Positions 7,506 through 15,934 of a stretch of DNA of 34,154 nt are shown here, piece after piece. The DNA comes from Acidobacteriota bacterium (GTDB lineage Bacteria; Acidobacteriota; Holophagae; Acanthopleuribacterales; Acanthopleuribacteraceae): assembly GCA_020439745.1 (NCBI GenBank), contig JAGQSC010000007.1:1-34154 (forward strand). The letters run 5' to 3'. The position numbers were made by a program, and so were the translations under genes. A model generated the notes under the pieces. The model had not been told where the DNA came from. It made no database searches and saw only the letters and a list, made by a program, of their open reading frames with translations. The stretch's first letter is position 1; every line of letters begins with the position of its first letter.

Positions 7506-7832
7506 ATGCTCAGGTTCATTGAACTTCCGAGTTTCTCCAGGGTCATTCGCGACTACCTCAATGATGAAGACTACAGGATGCTGCAACTGTATTTAGTGGC
7601 TAACCCTTCTTCAGGAGACTTAGTGCCAAAGACCGGAGGCGTTCGGAAGCTCAGGTGGAACCGGCCAGGGATGGGGCGACGCGGAGGATTATGAATCATA
7701 TACTACGCAAGAATCCAATTGGGCCAAATATGGATGCTTGCCGCATATTCGAAATCAGCAAAAGAAAATATTGAGCGTTCAGTACTCAAAAAGTTGAGGG
7801 AGGCAATTGAAAATTATGATGACCGAACATGA
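7506..7832 (+). pseudogene. RelE/HigB-type toxin gene interrupted by one in-frame TGA
   Basis: The reading MLRFIELPSFSRVIRDYLND, then LQLYLVANPSSGDLVPKTGG and VRKLRWNRPGMGRRGGL, is the N-terminal two thirds of a RelE/HigB-family mRNA-interferase toxin. It meets TGA at 7692-7694. The same frame continues IIYYARIQLGQIWMLAAYSK and ends near ...LREAIENYDDRT at a stop at 7830-7832, giving a normal family length of 108 codons. Homologues usually have arginine at the interrupted position (GGL-R-IIYY), so a CGA to TGA change explains the stop. Selenocysteine is unlikely at an arginine site. The 62-residue product lacks the C-terminal catalytic part. The 3' end overlaps the antitoxin gene. Confidence 0.85.
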
Positions 7833-8133
7833 AATTGAGCAGCGCGATTCCCAACGCAACCTCAACCAAGAGCTACTCGGCGATCTAGCAGTGTTGCGCA
7901 CCGGCAACGTCAACCTAAGGACATTCGAAGTGGATGTACCCATGATCGTGGGCGCCAGACATGCAATGGGATTGAGTCAACGAGAATTTTCTCGAATATT
8001 GAACGTGTCTGTACGGACGTTACAAGACTGGGAACAAGGCCGACGTTCACCAACAGGACCAGCGCAATCTCTCATCAAAATTGCCATCAAACGGCCCGAA
8101 GTCCTCAAGGAAATCTTTGTCAGTTATCCATAG
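7816..8133 (+). CDS. HigA-type helix-turn-helix antitoxin
   Basis: This is a protein of about 105 residues with an XRE/HigA-like DNA-binding domain. The segment GARHAMGLSQREFSRILNVS, then VRTLQDWEQGRRSPTGPAQS, is a classic helix-turn-helix with the W-E-Q-G-R-R-x-P ending. It should neutralise the partner toxin and repress the palindromic promoter at 7472-7500. The start is uncertain: GAGGGAGG at 7796-7803 precedes TTG 7807, ATG 7816 and ATG 7819, and ATG 7816 is preferred on codon and spacing. The gene overlaps the toxin frame, so translation was probably coupled. It appears intact although the toxin gene is interrupted. Confidence 0.85.
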   Translation: MMTEHEIEQRDSQRNLNQELLGDLAVLRTGNVNLRTFEVDVPMIVGARHAMGLSQREFSRILNVSVRTLQDWEQGRRSPTGPAQSLIKIAIKRPEVLKEIFVSYP

Positions 8134-8200
8134 TTTGGACCCCATCAGAGAGCGAACGCTGTGTCTACCGATGCGTACGGTTCCATTCCAACCTGTCATT

Positions 8201-8544
8201 AGTGGCTTCGCGCTTTTAGCACTTGGGCCGTAAACTCTTTGGACCTAGCGTCTTCGGTCTGCTTCGCTGATCTCGACCCCAGGCTGGTTTGGGGCTTGGC
8301 CTTTGGCCAAAATGGGGCATGGGTGTGCCAAAGGAAAAACCCATTGGTAGAGTGTTTTACGATTAACCTCTGGGACCTGCGTGGTTGTTGATATGTTGAC
8401 GGCTTACCTCGAGCGTGGCGACACCGAAGGTTTGCCAAATAGGAGACGGTCGCCCTGACGGGCTTAAGGTGATTAGGGGTCGGTTACCCAGGGTTCCTCG
8501 CTTTGCTCGTCACCGCTGGGCTTTGAAAGGGCTGCCCTGACGGG
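8201..8544 (+). repeat. R1 repeat, copy 3, with internal insertion
   Basis: This copy matches copies 1 and 2 on both flanks but carries about 85 extra bases (roughly 8360-8445) between the GTGTTTTA block and the CGGTCGCC block. The GCCC-TGA-CGGGC hairpins are intact near both ends of the right half, with the loop changed from TTA to TGA while the stem is kept. The long stem has gained one base in its right arm. The gap 8134-8677 holds this repeat and no gene. Sequence just before the PhoX gene (8545-8677) is AT-richer and may hold its promoter. Confidence 0.75.
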
Positions 8545-8677
8545 CAAAGTTTGCAGCGGTTAAAACGTGTTAAGTTTTGGCTGACAAAAAATCAGATCAA
8601 TCAATATTGAATCAGCACATCAGGGCGCACGCATCAATGGTTGGGATGGTAAACTGCCGCTTTCTACGAGGTGCCAT

Positions 8678-10837
8678 ATGAAGCGGAGAACCATGCTTTC
8701 GTCCTTGGGCGCATTCCTTGCCGCCTGTACTGTTAAGAACAAGGGTCGCACCGCATCGGCAACCAAAGCAGTTGGATGGAACCACTGGACGCCTCTGCAA
8801 TCGCCGCTCGCCGGCCAAGCCACCTTTGACGTAGCGGATGAATTGCAAGTGCCCGAGGGATTTCGATATCGGGTTGTGGCCCGGTGGGGCGATACCTTTG
8901 GACCTCAGGGTCGAACCATCCGCGTCGGGTCCAACTGCGACTTCACCGGTTTGGTACCCATGGCCGACAAGCCAGGTGACTACTACTTGATCATCAACCA
9001 TGAAACGGTGTCCACACGTGCCTGGCTGGTGGGTGCCTCTGAATTCTTGGGGTACCAGCCGCCGGAGATCCACATCCACGGCAAAGAACGCACCTGCCAG
9101 ATCGGTGATCAGTCGTTCTCGTCGCTGGAAGTTGCATTGAGTGACATGAACGCGGCGGTCCGAGCATCGGTCGTAGAACTGGCGCACCAAATCATCGATG
9201 ATCATGGCGTGTCGATTCTGCATGTCCGAGAAGACAAAGACGGCATCCACGTGGTACCAGACTCGCCGCGCCACAAACGGATATCACCCGTATCCACGCG
9301 TTTTTCGGCACCGATTGCACCTCGGCCTTCCGCCTTTACTGGACCCGTTGCCTCCCTGTTGACGGAACCGATCCGAGGGACCATCTGCAACTGTTCGGGT
9401 GGTGTCACGCCCTGGGGCACCTTTCTTACTTGCGAAGAGAACATCGACGAACAGGTCCAGGAAGAGGTTCAACTGGATGGAAGCATGGATGCCCAGGAAC
9501 CGCACATCCGCTTCTATTGGAACGCGTCAGAACAAGCTGCCAAGTTGCCGACCCACATCTACGGTCTGGGTTCGTGCCTGGAGAAGCCGCTTGACGGCCG
9601 CACTTTTGGATGGGTCACGGAAATCAATCCGGACACGGGCCAGTTGACCAAGCACTCCTGTCTCGGTCGGTTCCGCCATGAGAATGCCGGACTGAGGGTG
9701 GTCGCCGGTCGGCCCCTTGAAGTGTTTATGGGAGACGATCGCCGCGGTGGCCACGTGTGGCGCTACCAGAGTCGCCAATCCGTGACCGACCCCGCCTCAC
9801 CATCCAATTCGGAACTCCTCGCCGATGGCACCCTCTATGTGGCTCAACTCAACGTCAATCAATCAGGCAAATGGATTCCACTTCGGCCAGAAACGCCTTT
9901 AGTCAAACCCCAACCTGAAATCACGGCCAAAGGGCTGATGTGGGTGCCTTCGATCAAAAAGGGTCGTGTGTCGGTGGGTGCAGGGGCCGAGATGACCAGC
10001 GACGCATGGTGCGCGGAGGTCGCCCAACATGCGGGTAAACCCTTTGAGGATTGCACCCTTGGTGACTTGGTCACCGCACCCAAGAAACAAGCACAGGCCA
10101 TTATCTTGATGGACGCCTTCGCCTTTGCCAACGCAGCTGGCGGGACGCCCTCGGCACGGCCTGAAGATGTGGAAGTCGCCCCCGACGGCTCCGTGTTTGC
10201 CGCCTTTACCAATGCGGATGGGTCCAGTGAAGGTTCACCTTCGGCATTGATCTTTCCAGAAGCGGTCGATGCCGTAAGCAGTCGGTACGGCTGCATCATG
10301 CGTTTGAAAAGCGAGGGGCCGGTGTTCACGTGGCAGAAATTCGTGCTGGCCAGTCACGCCAAGCACGGTTTTGCCTGCGCCGATAACCTGGCCTTTGACG
10401 CAGATGGTGACCTGTGGTTCACCACCGATGTCTCAACCGGAAAACTCAATCAAAACGTGGTCAAAACGAAGAGCAAACCCGGTGACGGTAGTTTCCAGGG
10501 CGTGTTCGGCAACAACTGTTTCTTTCGCGTGAAGCGGAGTGGGCCAGATGCCGGTCGACCACAATTGTTTGCCATGGCCCCCTGCGAAGCCGAATTAACA
10601 GGTCCCACATTCAGTCCCAGCGGCGATTCGCTCATCCTTTCGGTGCAGCACCCGGGCGAACTACATGGACCTTATCAAGGCAGCAAGGCTCGGCGTTCAT
10701 TCGAGTTTGAAACCGATGATGGATGGCTAACGCAAACTCGCCATATCCCACTGGGTAGTAATTTTCCGTCGAGCAACGTAGGTCAGGTTCCACGGGCAGT
10801 GGTGGTGTGCATTACACCAAGCAAAGACGTTTCATAA
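8678..10837 (+). CDS. PhoX-family (DUF839) exported phosphatase-like protein
   Basis: This is a 719-residue protein of the PhoX family, whose characterised members are Fe/Ca-dependent alkaline phosphatases exported by Tat. The N-terminus MKRRTMLSSLGAFLAAC combines an arginine pair, a hydrophobic stretch and a lipobox, so a Tat-exported lipoprotein is likely. The family motif NCSGGVTPWGTFLTCEEN begins near residue 238, with its cysteine at about 239 as a candidate metal ligand. Later hallmarks are VFMGDDRRGGHVWRYQS, a DGTLYVAQLN strand, PEDVEVAPDGSVFAAFTNAD, NLAFDADGDLWFTTD and, near the end, AELTGPTFSPSGDSLILSVQ followed by HPGE. The start has GAGG six bases upstream. Its 3' end overlaps the convergent cardiolipin synthase gene by six bases. 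Phosphatase activity and substrate are inferred from the family only. Confidence 0.85.
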   Translation: MKRRTMLSSLGAFLAACTVKNKGRTASATKAVGWNHWTPLQSPLAGQATFDVADELQVPEGFRYRVVARWGDTFGPQGRTIRVGSNCDFTGLVPMADKPGDYYLIINHETVSTRAWLVGASEFLGYQPPEIHIHGKERTCQIGDQSFSSLEVALSDMNAAVRASVVELAHQIIDDHGVSILHVREDKDGIHVVPDSPRHKRISPVSTRFSAPIAPRPSAFTGPVASLLTEPIRGTICNCSGGVTPWGTFLTCEENIDEQVQEEVQLDGSMDAQEPHIRFYWNASEQAAKLPTHIYGLGSCLEKPLDGRTFGWVTEINPDTGQLTKHSCLGRFRHENAGLRVVAGRPLEVFMGDDRRGGHVWRYQSRQSVTDPASPSNSELLADGTLYVAQLNVNQSGKWIPLRPETPLVKPQPEITAKGLMWVPSIKKGRVSVGAGAEMTSDAWCAEVAQHAGKPFEDCTLGDLVTAPKKQAQAIILMDAFAFANAAGGTPSARPEDVEVAPDGSVFAAFTNADGSSEGSPSALIFPEAVDAVSSRYGCIMRLKSEGPVFTWQKFVLASHAKHGFACADNLAFDADGDLWFTTDVSTGKLNQNVVKTKSKPGDGSFQGVFGNNCFFRVKRSGPDAGRPQLFAMAPCEAELTGPTFSPSGDSLILSVQHPGELHGPYQGSKARRSFEFETDDGWLTQTRHIPLGSNFPSSNVGQVPRAVVVCITPSKDVS

Positions 10838-12259
10838 GTAGGGCAACAACAATCGGGCAGTTCCATCTCGCAATCGAATGGGTAGGGGTCGCGCGTCTAA
10901 TTGCTCTAACGTGCATTTGTCAGCTTGGGCCAAGCGATGGTCGAACCATTCATGAAGCTTCTGACACAAATCGCGATCCAGACATTCCACGTTGAATTCA
11001 AAGTTGAGGCGCAGACTGCGTGCATCCCAATTGGCAGATCCAAACAAGCACCAGCTTTCGTCTACCAACATCAATTTGCTGTGATCAAAAGGGGGTGGAC
11101 CAAAGAAGACCTTGCAACCCTGCTTGAGTATCTGCCATAGCTGATGGCGACTGGCCCATTTAACCAACAGCAAATTATTGCGCCCGGGCAGTAATACCTC
11201 TACGTCAACACCGCGCAGTGCGGCGAGGTTTAACTGCGAAATCAGCGCAGCATCCGGCAGAAAATAGGGGCTGGCGATACGAATCCTCGTCTTCGCCGCC
11301 GCTATGGCGCCCAACAAAATCCACTTCAACTGTTCGAAATCTTCATCGGGGCCATCGCTGATACCGCGAGCCAGGGTACCTCCTTCTCTCCAGGCGGTCA
11401 CTTCATTAGTTTGAGGCGCAGATTTGGACACATGCGCCCAATCCTCTTCGAAGCACTGACTCAGATGATGGACCACCGGTCCTCGAAGTTTGAAATGGAG
11501 GTCTCGGGTGGCGCCGTCGCGGTCGCCCTGCCACAGATAGCTGTCGCGTATATTGGCGCCGCCCGAAAATCCCACTTCATCGTCCACAACAAGTAACTTG
11601 CGGTGGTTACGCAGGTTGAAGTAGTGCCAATGCCAGGGGAGAAAATGGCGCCCAAAAAGCGCAACAGGGATCTTGGCTTTCTTCAAAGCGCGCATGATCG
11701 AGGGAAACGAGTACCTGACCCCAACCGAATCGATCAGCACGCGAACCGATACTCCGCGTTGACGTGCGCGGGTCAATGCAGCCACTAACCGTTCGGCCAC
11801 CACGCCTCGATCAAAAATATAGGTACTCAGTACGATGCTTGTCTGTGCACCGTCCATGGTTCGCCCCATATCCTCGAACAGCGCTCCCATGTCTTCGAGA
11901 ACCTCGACTTGATTGCCGCTCACGAGTTGTTGTCGCGTGACTTGATCGGCCAACCGCGTATAGCCGCTGAAATCAGGATATAAGGAATCTACGGTTGCAA
12001 AGACATCAGGCTCGGTTTTGCGGGTAAAACGGGTAGCGCGTCTAAGACTAACAGCCTTTCGGCGGATGCGGTTGATGCCGAATAGCACGTAAAAAAGGGA
12101 TCCCACCAGGGGCACCATAAGAATGAGGCCAACCCAACCAAGCGCCGCCCGAACATCGCGCTTGTAAATAATGGCGTGGCCGGCAGCACCTACTGCCAAG
12201 CACAGCGTGAAACCCGCTGCGATGAGATGGGGCCATGCATCAAGGAGCCGCAATGGCAT
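10832..12259 (-). CDS. Cardiolipin synthase / phospholipase D family protein
   Basis: This is a protein of about 475 residues with two N-terminal membrane helices (HLIAAGFTLCLAVGAAGHAI and ALGWVGLILMVPLVGSLFYV) and two phospholipase D HKD motifs. The motifs are HRKLLVVDD at about residue 219 and HSKLMLVDES at about residue 393, each followed by G-x-N (GGAN, GSAN). This is the layout of bacterial cardiolipin synthases, which join two phosphatidylglycerol molecules at the inner membrane. ATG at 12259 gives the expected N-terminus and overlaps the end of the upstream propeller gene by 20 bases; an in-frame ATG at 12316 would add a cysteine-rich leader and is less likely. No clear ribosome binding site is seen, so translational coupling is probable. 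Confidence 0.85.
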   Translation of the reverse strand: MPLRLLDAWPHLIAAGFTLCLAVGAAGHAIIYKRDVRAALGWVGLILMVPLVGSLFYVLFGINRIRRKAVSLRRATRFTRKTEPDVFATVDSLYPDFSGYTRLADQVTRQQLVSGNQVEVLEDMGALFEDMGRTMDGAQTSIVLSTYIFDRGVVAERLVAALTRARQRGVSVRVLIDSVGVRYSFPSIMRALKKAKIPVALFGRHFLPWHWHYFNLRNHRKLLVVDDEVGFSGGANIRDSYLWQGDRDGATRDLHFKLRGPVVHHLSQCFEEDWAHVSKSAPQTNEVTAWREGGTLARGISDGPDEDFEQLKWILLGAIAAAKTRIRIASPYFLPDAALISQLNLAALRGVDVEVLLPGRNNLLLVKWASRHQLWQILKQGCKVFFGPPPFDHSKLMLVDESWCLFGSANWDARSLRLNFEFNVECLDRDLCQKLHEWFDHRLAQADKCTLEQLDARPLPIRLRDGTARLLLPYL

Positions 12260-13484
12260 ACAGGTTTTTGTGGCCGCGCAGCAACAGGGTGTCGCCTGAG
12301 ATCGCCGGCGACGCATCAAAGCGGTCGTCCAGCTGGTTCAATGACTTTATTTCCATCTCTTTGCCGTGTGCCAGTACGGCAATCTTGCCATCGCGCCCCA
12401 CAACCAAGACCCGATCGTCACTAGCCACAAGAGAGGCGTACACATTGCTCAATCCCTCTACCCGTTGCGGACCATAGGCCAGTTCTCCGTTCTTTGCATC
12501 GACACAGGTGAGCACAGCGGTGTTGTGCTTCAGGTAATAGAGCAAGCCCCGATGCAGCACGGCCGAAGGCACATAGGGTGTGTCTCGGTCCTTGGACCAG
12601 GTGAGCAGCGATTCGGTCATATCACCTTGGGCTTTTTTCAGTTCAAACGCCTGAAGCGCGTTGCCGCGGAACCCGCTCATAAGGTAGACCATTCCATCTG
12701 CGAAGATTGGGGAAGGGATGGTGTTTAGGGTCATGCCTGGAAGCGACCAAATCACTTCGCCGTCATCCAATCGATAGCCGCGCGTGCTACCTGTGGCGCT
12801 GACGATCACTTGATCGGTTCCAGCATGGTTTACCCAAAGCGGAGTCGACCAGGATGTCACCTCGTCTCGGCTCTTCTTCCAACGCAATTTACCGTCTTTC
12901 AGACCCAAGGCAGCGATGAACGAATCACCTTCATGGTCCCAGTTGATGATGACCAGGTCGTTGGCGATGACGGGCGAACTGCCCTCCCCGAAGCCACGCC
13001 TTGTCTGCATATCCCCCAAATCGGTGGACCACAAAATCTGGCCACTCAGGTCCAATGTATAGATACCTTGCGACCCGAAAGACGCCACAACCACCGATCC
13101 ATTGGTGACGGCAGACGGCGAGGCCCAACTGGCGTCCTTGTGGGTGCCTTCGGCGGGTACCGTTTTATTGACTTCACGTTGCCACACCACTTCGCCATCG
13201 GTGAGACGAACACCCATAACCAGAAAGGCGACCTCCGGTAAAGGTTGTTGATCCTCCACAATCACGGCTGAAGTGAGAAACGCCGTGCCATTTGCCACGA
13301 CGGGCGTAGAAAGGCCAAATCCAGGTAACGGAGTCTTCCAGGCAACCCCACCGGATTCCGAAAACACGGTAGGAAATCCAGATTTCTCCACGGCACCAGT
13401 TGCATTCGGACCACGCCACTGGTGCCAATCACCATTCCAAACGAGAAGCAATGCTATCCACATAAAAACCGCCCACTTTTTCAA
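12240..13484 (-). CDS. PQQ-binding-like beta-propeller protein, exported
   Basis: This is a 414-residue propeller protein. After a hydrophobic leader (KKWAVFMWIALLLVW) it shows the W-x-x-W-R-G-P-x-x-x-G opening and recurrent blades such as LTDGEVVWQREV, LDLSGQILWSTDLGD, LKDGKLRWKK, LDDGEVIWSLPG and VDAKNGELAYGP, the pattern of PQQ-like repeat proteins. Many such proteins lack the cofactor, so enzymatic activity is not claimed. The start is TTG at 13484 without a strong ribosome binding site; ATG at 13463 is an alternative but would shorten the leader. It precedes and overlaps the cardiolipin synthase gene and is divergent from the NHL-TPR gene at 13603. Confidence 0.8.
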   Translation of the reverse strand: MKKWAVFMWIALLLVWNGDWHQWRGPNATGAVEKSGFPTVFSESGGVAWKTPLPGFGLSTPVVANGTAFLTSAVIVEDQQPLPEVAFLVMGVRLTDGEVVWQREVNKTVPAEGTHKDASWASPSAVTNGSVVVASFGSQGIYTLDLSGQILWSTDLGDMQTRRGFGEGSSPVIANDLVIINWDHEGDSFIAALGLKDGKLRWKKSRDEVTSWSTPLWVNHAGTDQVIVSATGSTRGYRLDDGEVIWSLPGMTLNTIPSPIFADGMVYLMSGFRGNALQAFELKKAQGDMTESLLTWSKDRDTPYVPSAVLHRGLLYYLKHNTAVLTCVDAKNGELAYGPQRVEGLSNVYASLVASDDRVLVVGRDGKIAVLAHGKEMEIKSLNQLDDRFDASPAISGDTLLLRGHKNLYAIAAP

Positions 13485-13602
13485 ACGAGTCTATCACGGT
13501 GCGCGAGTTGTGAAATCATGTGAAGACTTGATCCATGGGCATCCTTTCATCGGCATCAAACGTAAAGGCCATTAAGCTCAGGACAATCTTAGGAGGACGT
13601 GC

Positions 13603-14799
13603 ATGTGGACCCTATTCGCTTTGTACATGTTTCAGATATCAGGCGAGCGTCTGGACACGCTTGTCGCAGCCTTGGATGGTGCCGTTGGCGGCGTGGCGGT
13701 GGACAAAACGGGCTTCATCTATGTGGCCGACTTCCGCAACAAGGTATGGCGAATTACGCCTGAGGGCGAAGTTGAAGTGTTTGCGGACTACCTTTATGGC
13801 GCATCCGGCAACCATATCGACGCCCAGGGTCGGTTGCTGCAGTCGAATTTCTTCGGCAACACGTTGACCCGCATCAATCGGGATGGGAGTCACGAAACAC
13901 TCACTACGGAGTTGAACGGACCTGTGGGGGTTACAGAACTAGACGATAGCGACATCGCTATTTGCAATTGCAGTGGCAATGAGGTTGTGCGACTGGACAA
14001 ACAGCGCAAGCTGGAGGTGATCGCCGATGGCGATTTGTTCAACTGCCCTAATGGCTTGAACAAAGGACCTGACGGCACCCTTTATGTCGCCAATTTCAGC
14101 GACGGTCGCGTGATCAAAATCGATTCCCAGGGTCAGGCACATTTGGTAGGTGTGGTGCCAGGTGGAGGCAATGGCCACTTGGTCTTGGTGGGCGACACGC
14201 TCTACGTGACGGGGTTTCGCTCGAACCGTCTTTACCGCTTGGGCCTCGATGGAACCGTCACGATTGCCGAGGGCTCGGGTCAGTTTGGTGTGGTTGATGG
14301 GTCGGGAGACCAGGCACAGTTCGCTTCGCCCAACGGCATTGCTTGGAACCCGACCCGCGACGAGTTGTACATCAACGACTACCTGGTTCCCTTTACCCAC
14401 CGAACACGCACGAAACCGCAAAGCGCATTGCGGCGTGTTGTGTTCCCCACCCTTACCGAAGCCTTTCAACAGGCCGACCAGCAATCAGGCATAGAAGCGG
14501 CCATCAAAGCGCATCGCAAGTACAAACAATCGAGAACCGGTAAGTTCACCGAGATCGAAACCAATATGCTCGGTTACACCTTGCTGCAATCCGGTAGAGC
14601 TGCAGACGCGATTCGAGTCTTCCAATGCAATACCGAGGATTATCCCAACTCATTCAACACCTGGGACAGTCTGGCAGAAGGTTACATGGTGGCTGGTGAC
14701 AAAGCCAATGCGGTGAAGTACTACCGAAAATCTTTGGCTCTGAATCCAAATAACCAAAATGCGGTGGACCGGCTCAAGAAGTTGGAATCGTCTCCTTAG
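13603..14799 (+). CDS. NHL/SMP-30-like propeller protein with C-terminal TPR repeats
   Basis: This is a 398-residue protein. Residues about 20-270 form repeated blades of NHL/SMP-30 type: GGVAVDKTGFIYVADFRNKV, CPNGLNKGPDGTLYVANFSD, NGHLVLVGDTLYVTGFRSNR and PNGIAWNPTRDELYINDY. Residues about 320-395 (LGYTLLQSGRAADAIRVFQC and a DSLAEGYMVAGDKANAVKYY unit) are two TPR units. Such propellers may bind ligands or act as lactonases; no specific activity can be read. A strong ribosome binding site AGGAGG lies seven bases before ATG. The N-terminus is hydrophobic but short, so export is uncertain. The 3' end overlaps the convergent DUF1295 gene by 26 bases. Confidence 0.8.
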   Translation: MWTLFALYMFQISGERLDTLVAALDGAVGGVAVDKTGFIYVADFRNKVWRITPEGEVEVFADYLYGASGNHIDAQGRLLQSNFFGNTLTRINRDGSHETLTTELNGPVGVTELDDSDIAICNCSGNEVVRLDKQRKLEVIADGDLFNCPNGLNKGPDGTLYVANFSDGRVIKIDSQGQAHLVGVVPGGGNGHLVLVGDTLYVTGFRSNRLYRLGLDGTVTIAEGSGQFGVVDGSGDQAQFASPNGIAWNPTRDELYINDYLVPFTHRTRTKPQSALRRVVFPTLTEAFQQADQQSGIEAAIKAHRKYKQSRTGKFTEIETNMLGYTLLQSGRAADAIRVFQCNTEDYPNSFNTWDSLAEGYMVAGDKANAVKYYRKSLALNPNNQNAVDRLKKLESSP

Positions 14800-15562
14800 A
14801 CCTCTTCGGCGGCAGTGGAAAGAAGGCGGACGTGACGGATTGGTAGTCGCGATAGGCATCCCCTTTGGACCTAACGGAACTCGCTTCTGCGGGCGGGATA
14901 CCCGTGACGAATAACAAAAAGAAGAGCATCATTATGGGGGAAAGCCAACCCCACCCGCTCTCGGGTGTCGCTGCCAAAGCGACGCCCACCCAAATCAACC
15001 ACTCAAAGAAGTAATTGGGGTGACGCGAATAGCGCCAAAGACCCACATTACAGACACGACCGGGCGAAGTTTGTCTGAAGAGCCGAAGTTGACGATCGGC
15101 AAGCGCTTCGCCGCTCCAGGCCACAATCACGACTGCGACCGCGATGAGGTCTATCCACAACCAGTGGGCACGGCCGACAATCCAAGCAAATGGCAGAGCC
15201 AAAATCAGTTGTAAACCGGCCTGGGCGAGGTAGAATCCGTAAGCCTTGAGGGTAAGGTGCTCCTTCCAATTATCTCTGATGACGGCATAACGCGGGTCAT
15301 CTCCCTTTTCGCTAAATAGACGCCTGCCAATGTGTAGCGCCAGACGCAATCCGTGGCCGCCAAACATGAGAGCCACCGCAACCCGCAAGACGAGCGACCC
15401 TTCCCCGAGCGCAGCATAGAGCACGGCCAATCCTCCAAGACCGAGTCCCCAGCCCACGTCCACCATGCCTAATTTCCCGGTCCTGAGGTACATCCACCAC
15501 CACAAGTGGATGTTCAACAGCACCCATGCAGTTCCGATCAGCGTAAGTTGCAGAACGCCCAT
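14774..15562 (-). CDS. DUF1295 (steroid 5-alpha-reductase-like) membrane protein
   Basis: This is a 262-residue polytopic membrane protein of the DUF1295 family, related to steroid 5-alpha-reductases and isoprenylcysteine methyltransferases. Visible hallmarks are GMVDVGWGLGLGGLAVLYAA near the start and the C-terminal motif RYSRHPNYFFEWLIWVGVAL, which in relatives binds the cofactor. A further sign is the ending YRDYQSVTSAFFPLPP. Start ATG at 15562 shares its A with the TGA of the upstream DUF1475 gene, so the two are translationally coupled. It is the last gene of the photolyase operon. The substrate is unknown; a lipid reductase role is only an inference from the family. Confidence 0.8.
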   Translation of the reverse strand: MGVLQLTLIGTAWVLLNIHLWWWMYLRTGKLGMVDVGWGLGLGGLAVLYAALGEGSLVLRVAVALMFGGHGLRLALHIGRRLFSEKGDDPRYAVIRDNWKEHLTLKAYGFYLAQAGLQLILALPFAWIVGRAHWLWIDLIAVAVVIVAWSGEALADRQLRLFRQTSPGRVCNVGLWRYSRHPNYFFEWLIWVGVALAATPESGWGWLSPIMMLFFLLFVTGIPPAEASSVRSKGDAYRDYQSVTSAFFPLPPKRSKETIPTS

Positions 15563-15882
15563 CAAAACACGTCCTTCAGCGATGTGTGTTTGGGCAGACG
15601 CATCAGGTGCAACCAGAAATAGAAGAGCGTGCCAAGACTGCCCAAGAGAAGAAAGGCCAGGGTCCAACACAACCTTGAAGCCCAACCGGGTTCATGGCGC
15701 CACATCCATAGCACCACCAGGGACATCGTGAGATAGAAATCCCACAGGGTGGCGCGCATCCAAGGGATGGCGCTCAAATTCTGCCACTCCACAAAAAGAT
15801 TACTCTCAAGAGAGGTTGCCACAATCACCCACAACATCCACAACCATGCAATCGCCGTTAGCACCCTCAATGCAACCATCAT
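15562..15882 (-). CDS. DUF1475 family small membrane protein
   Basis: This is a protein of about 106 residues with three membrane segments: VLTAIAWLWMLWVIVATSL, an amphipathic stretch then ATLWDFYLTMSLVVLWMW, and SRLCWTLAFLLLGSLGTLFY. The order, with a T-S-L-E-x-N-L turn and a D-F-Y-L motif in the second helix, fits DUF1475. The function of the family is not established. ATG at 15882 has AGGAGG five bases upstream; a GTG further out was rejected. Its stop overlaps the DUF1295 start by one base. It follows the photolyase gene by about 50 bases and is probably in the same transcript. Confidence 0.75.
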   Translation of the reverse strand: MMVALRVLTAIAWLWMLWVIVATSLESNLFVEWQNLSAIPWMRATLWDFYLTMSLVVLWMWRHEPGWASRLCWTLAFLLLGSLGTLFYFWLHLMRLPKHTSLKDVF

Positions 15883-15934
15883 TGGACCCTCCTCAACGAT
15901 TACTACGTGCAGCACACCCTATCTGGATCGGCAT

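Noticed and set aside
6869-7522. 217-residue plus-strand frame opposite the thioesterase gene
   Set aside because: It is antisense to a gene with clear hotdog-fold homology, has no recognisable domain, and is explained as a shadow frame.
4597-7694. Stop-codon reassignment or programmed readthrough to explain the interrupted frames
   Set aside because: Three different stop codons are involved, all intact genes here use normal stops, and two of the three genes have additional damage. Independent nonsense mutations are simpler.
7692-7694. TGA as selenocysteine in the toxin gene
   Set aside because: The position is normally arginine in this toxin family and no SECIS-like hairpin is obvious just downstream.
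2729-8544. CRISPR array
   Set aside because: The repeats are hundreds of bases long, kilobases apart and contain different hairpins; no short regularly spaced direct repeats or cas genes occur.
8612-9274. 220-residue minus-strand frame opposite the PhoX gene
   Set aside because: It overlaps the conserved N-terminal half of PhoX, has no domain and no ribosome binding site.
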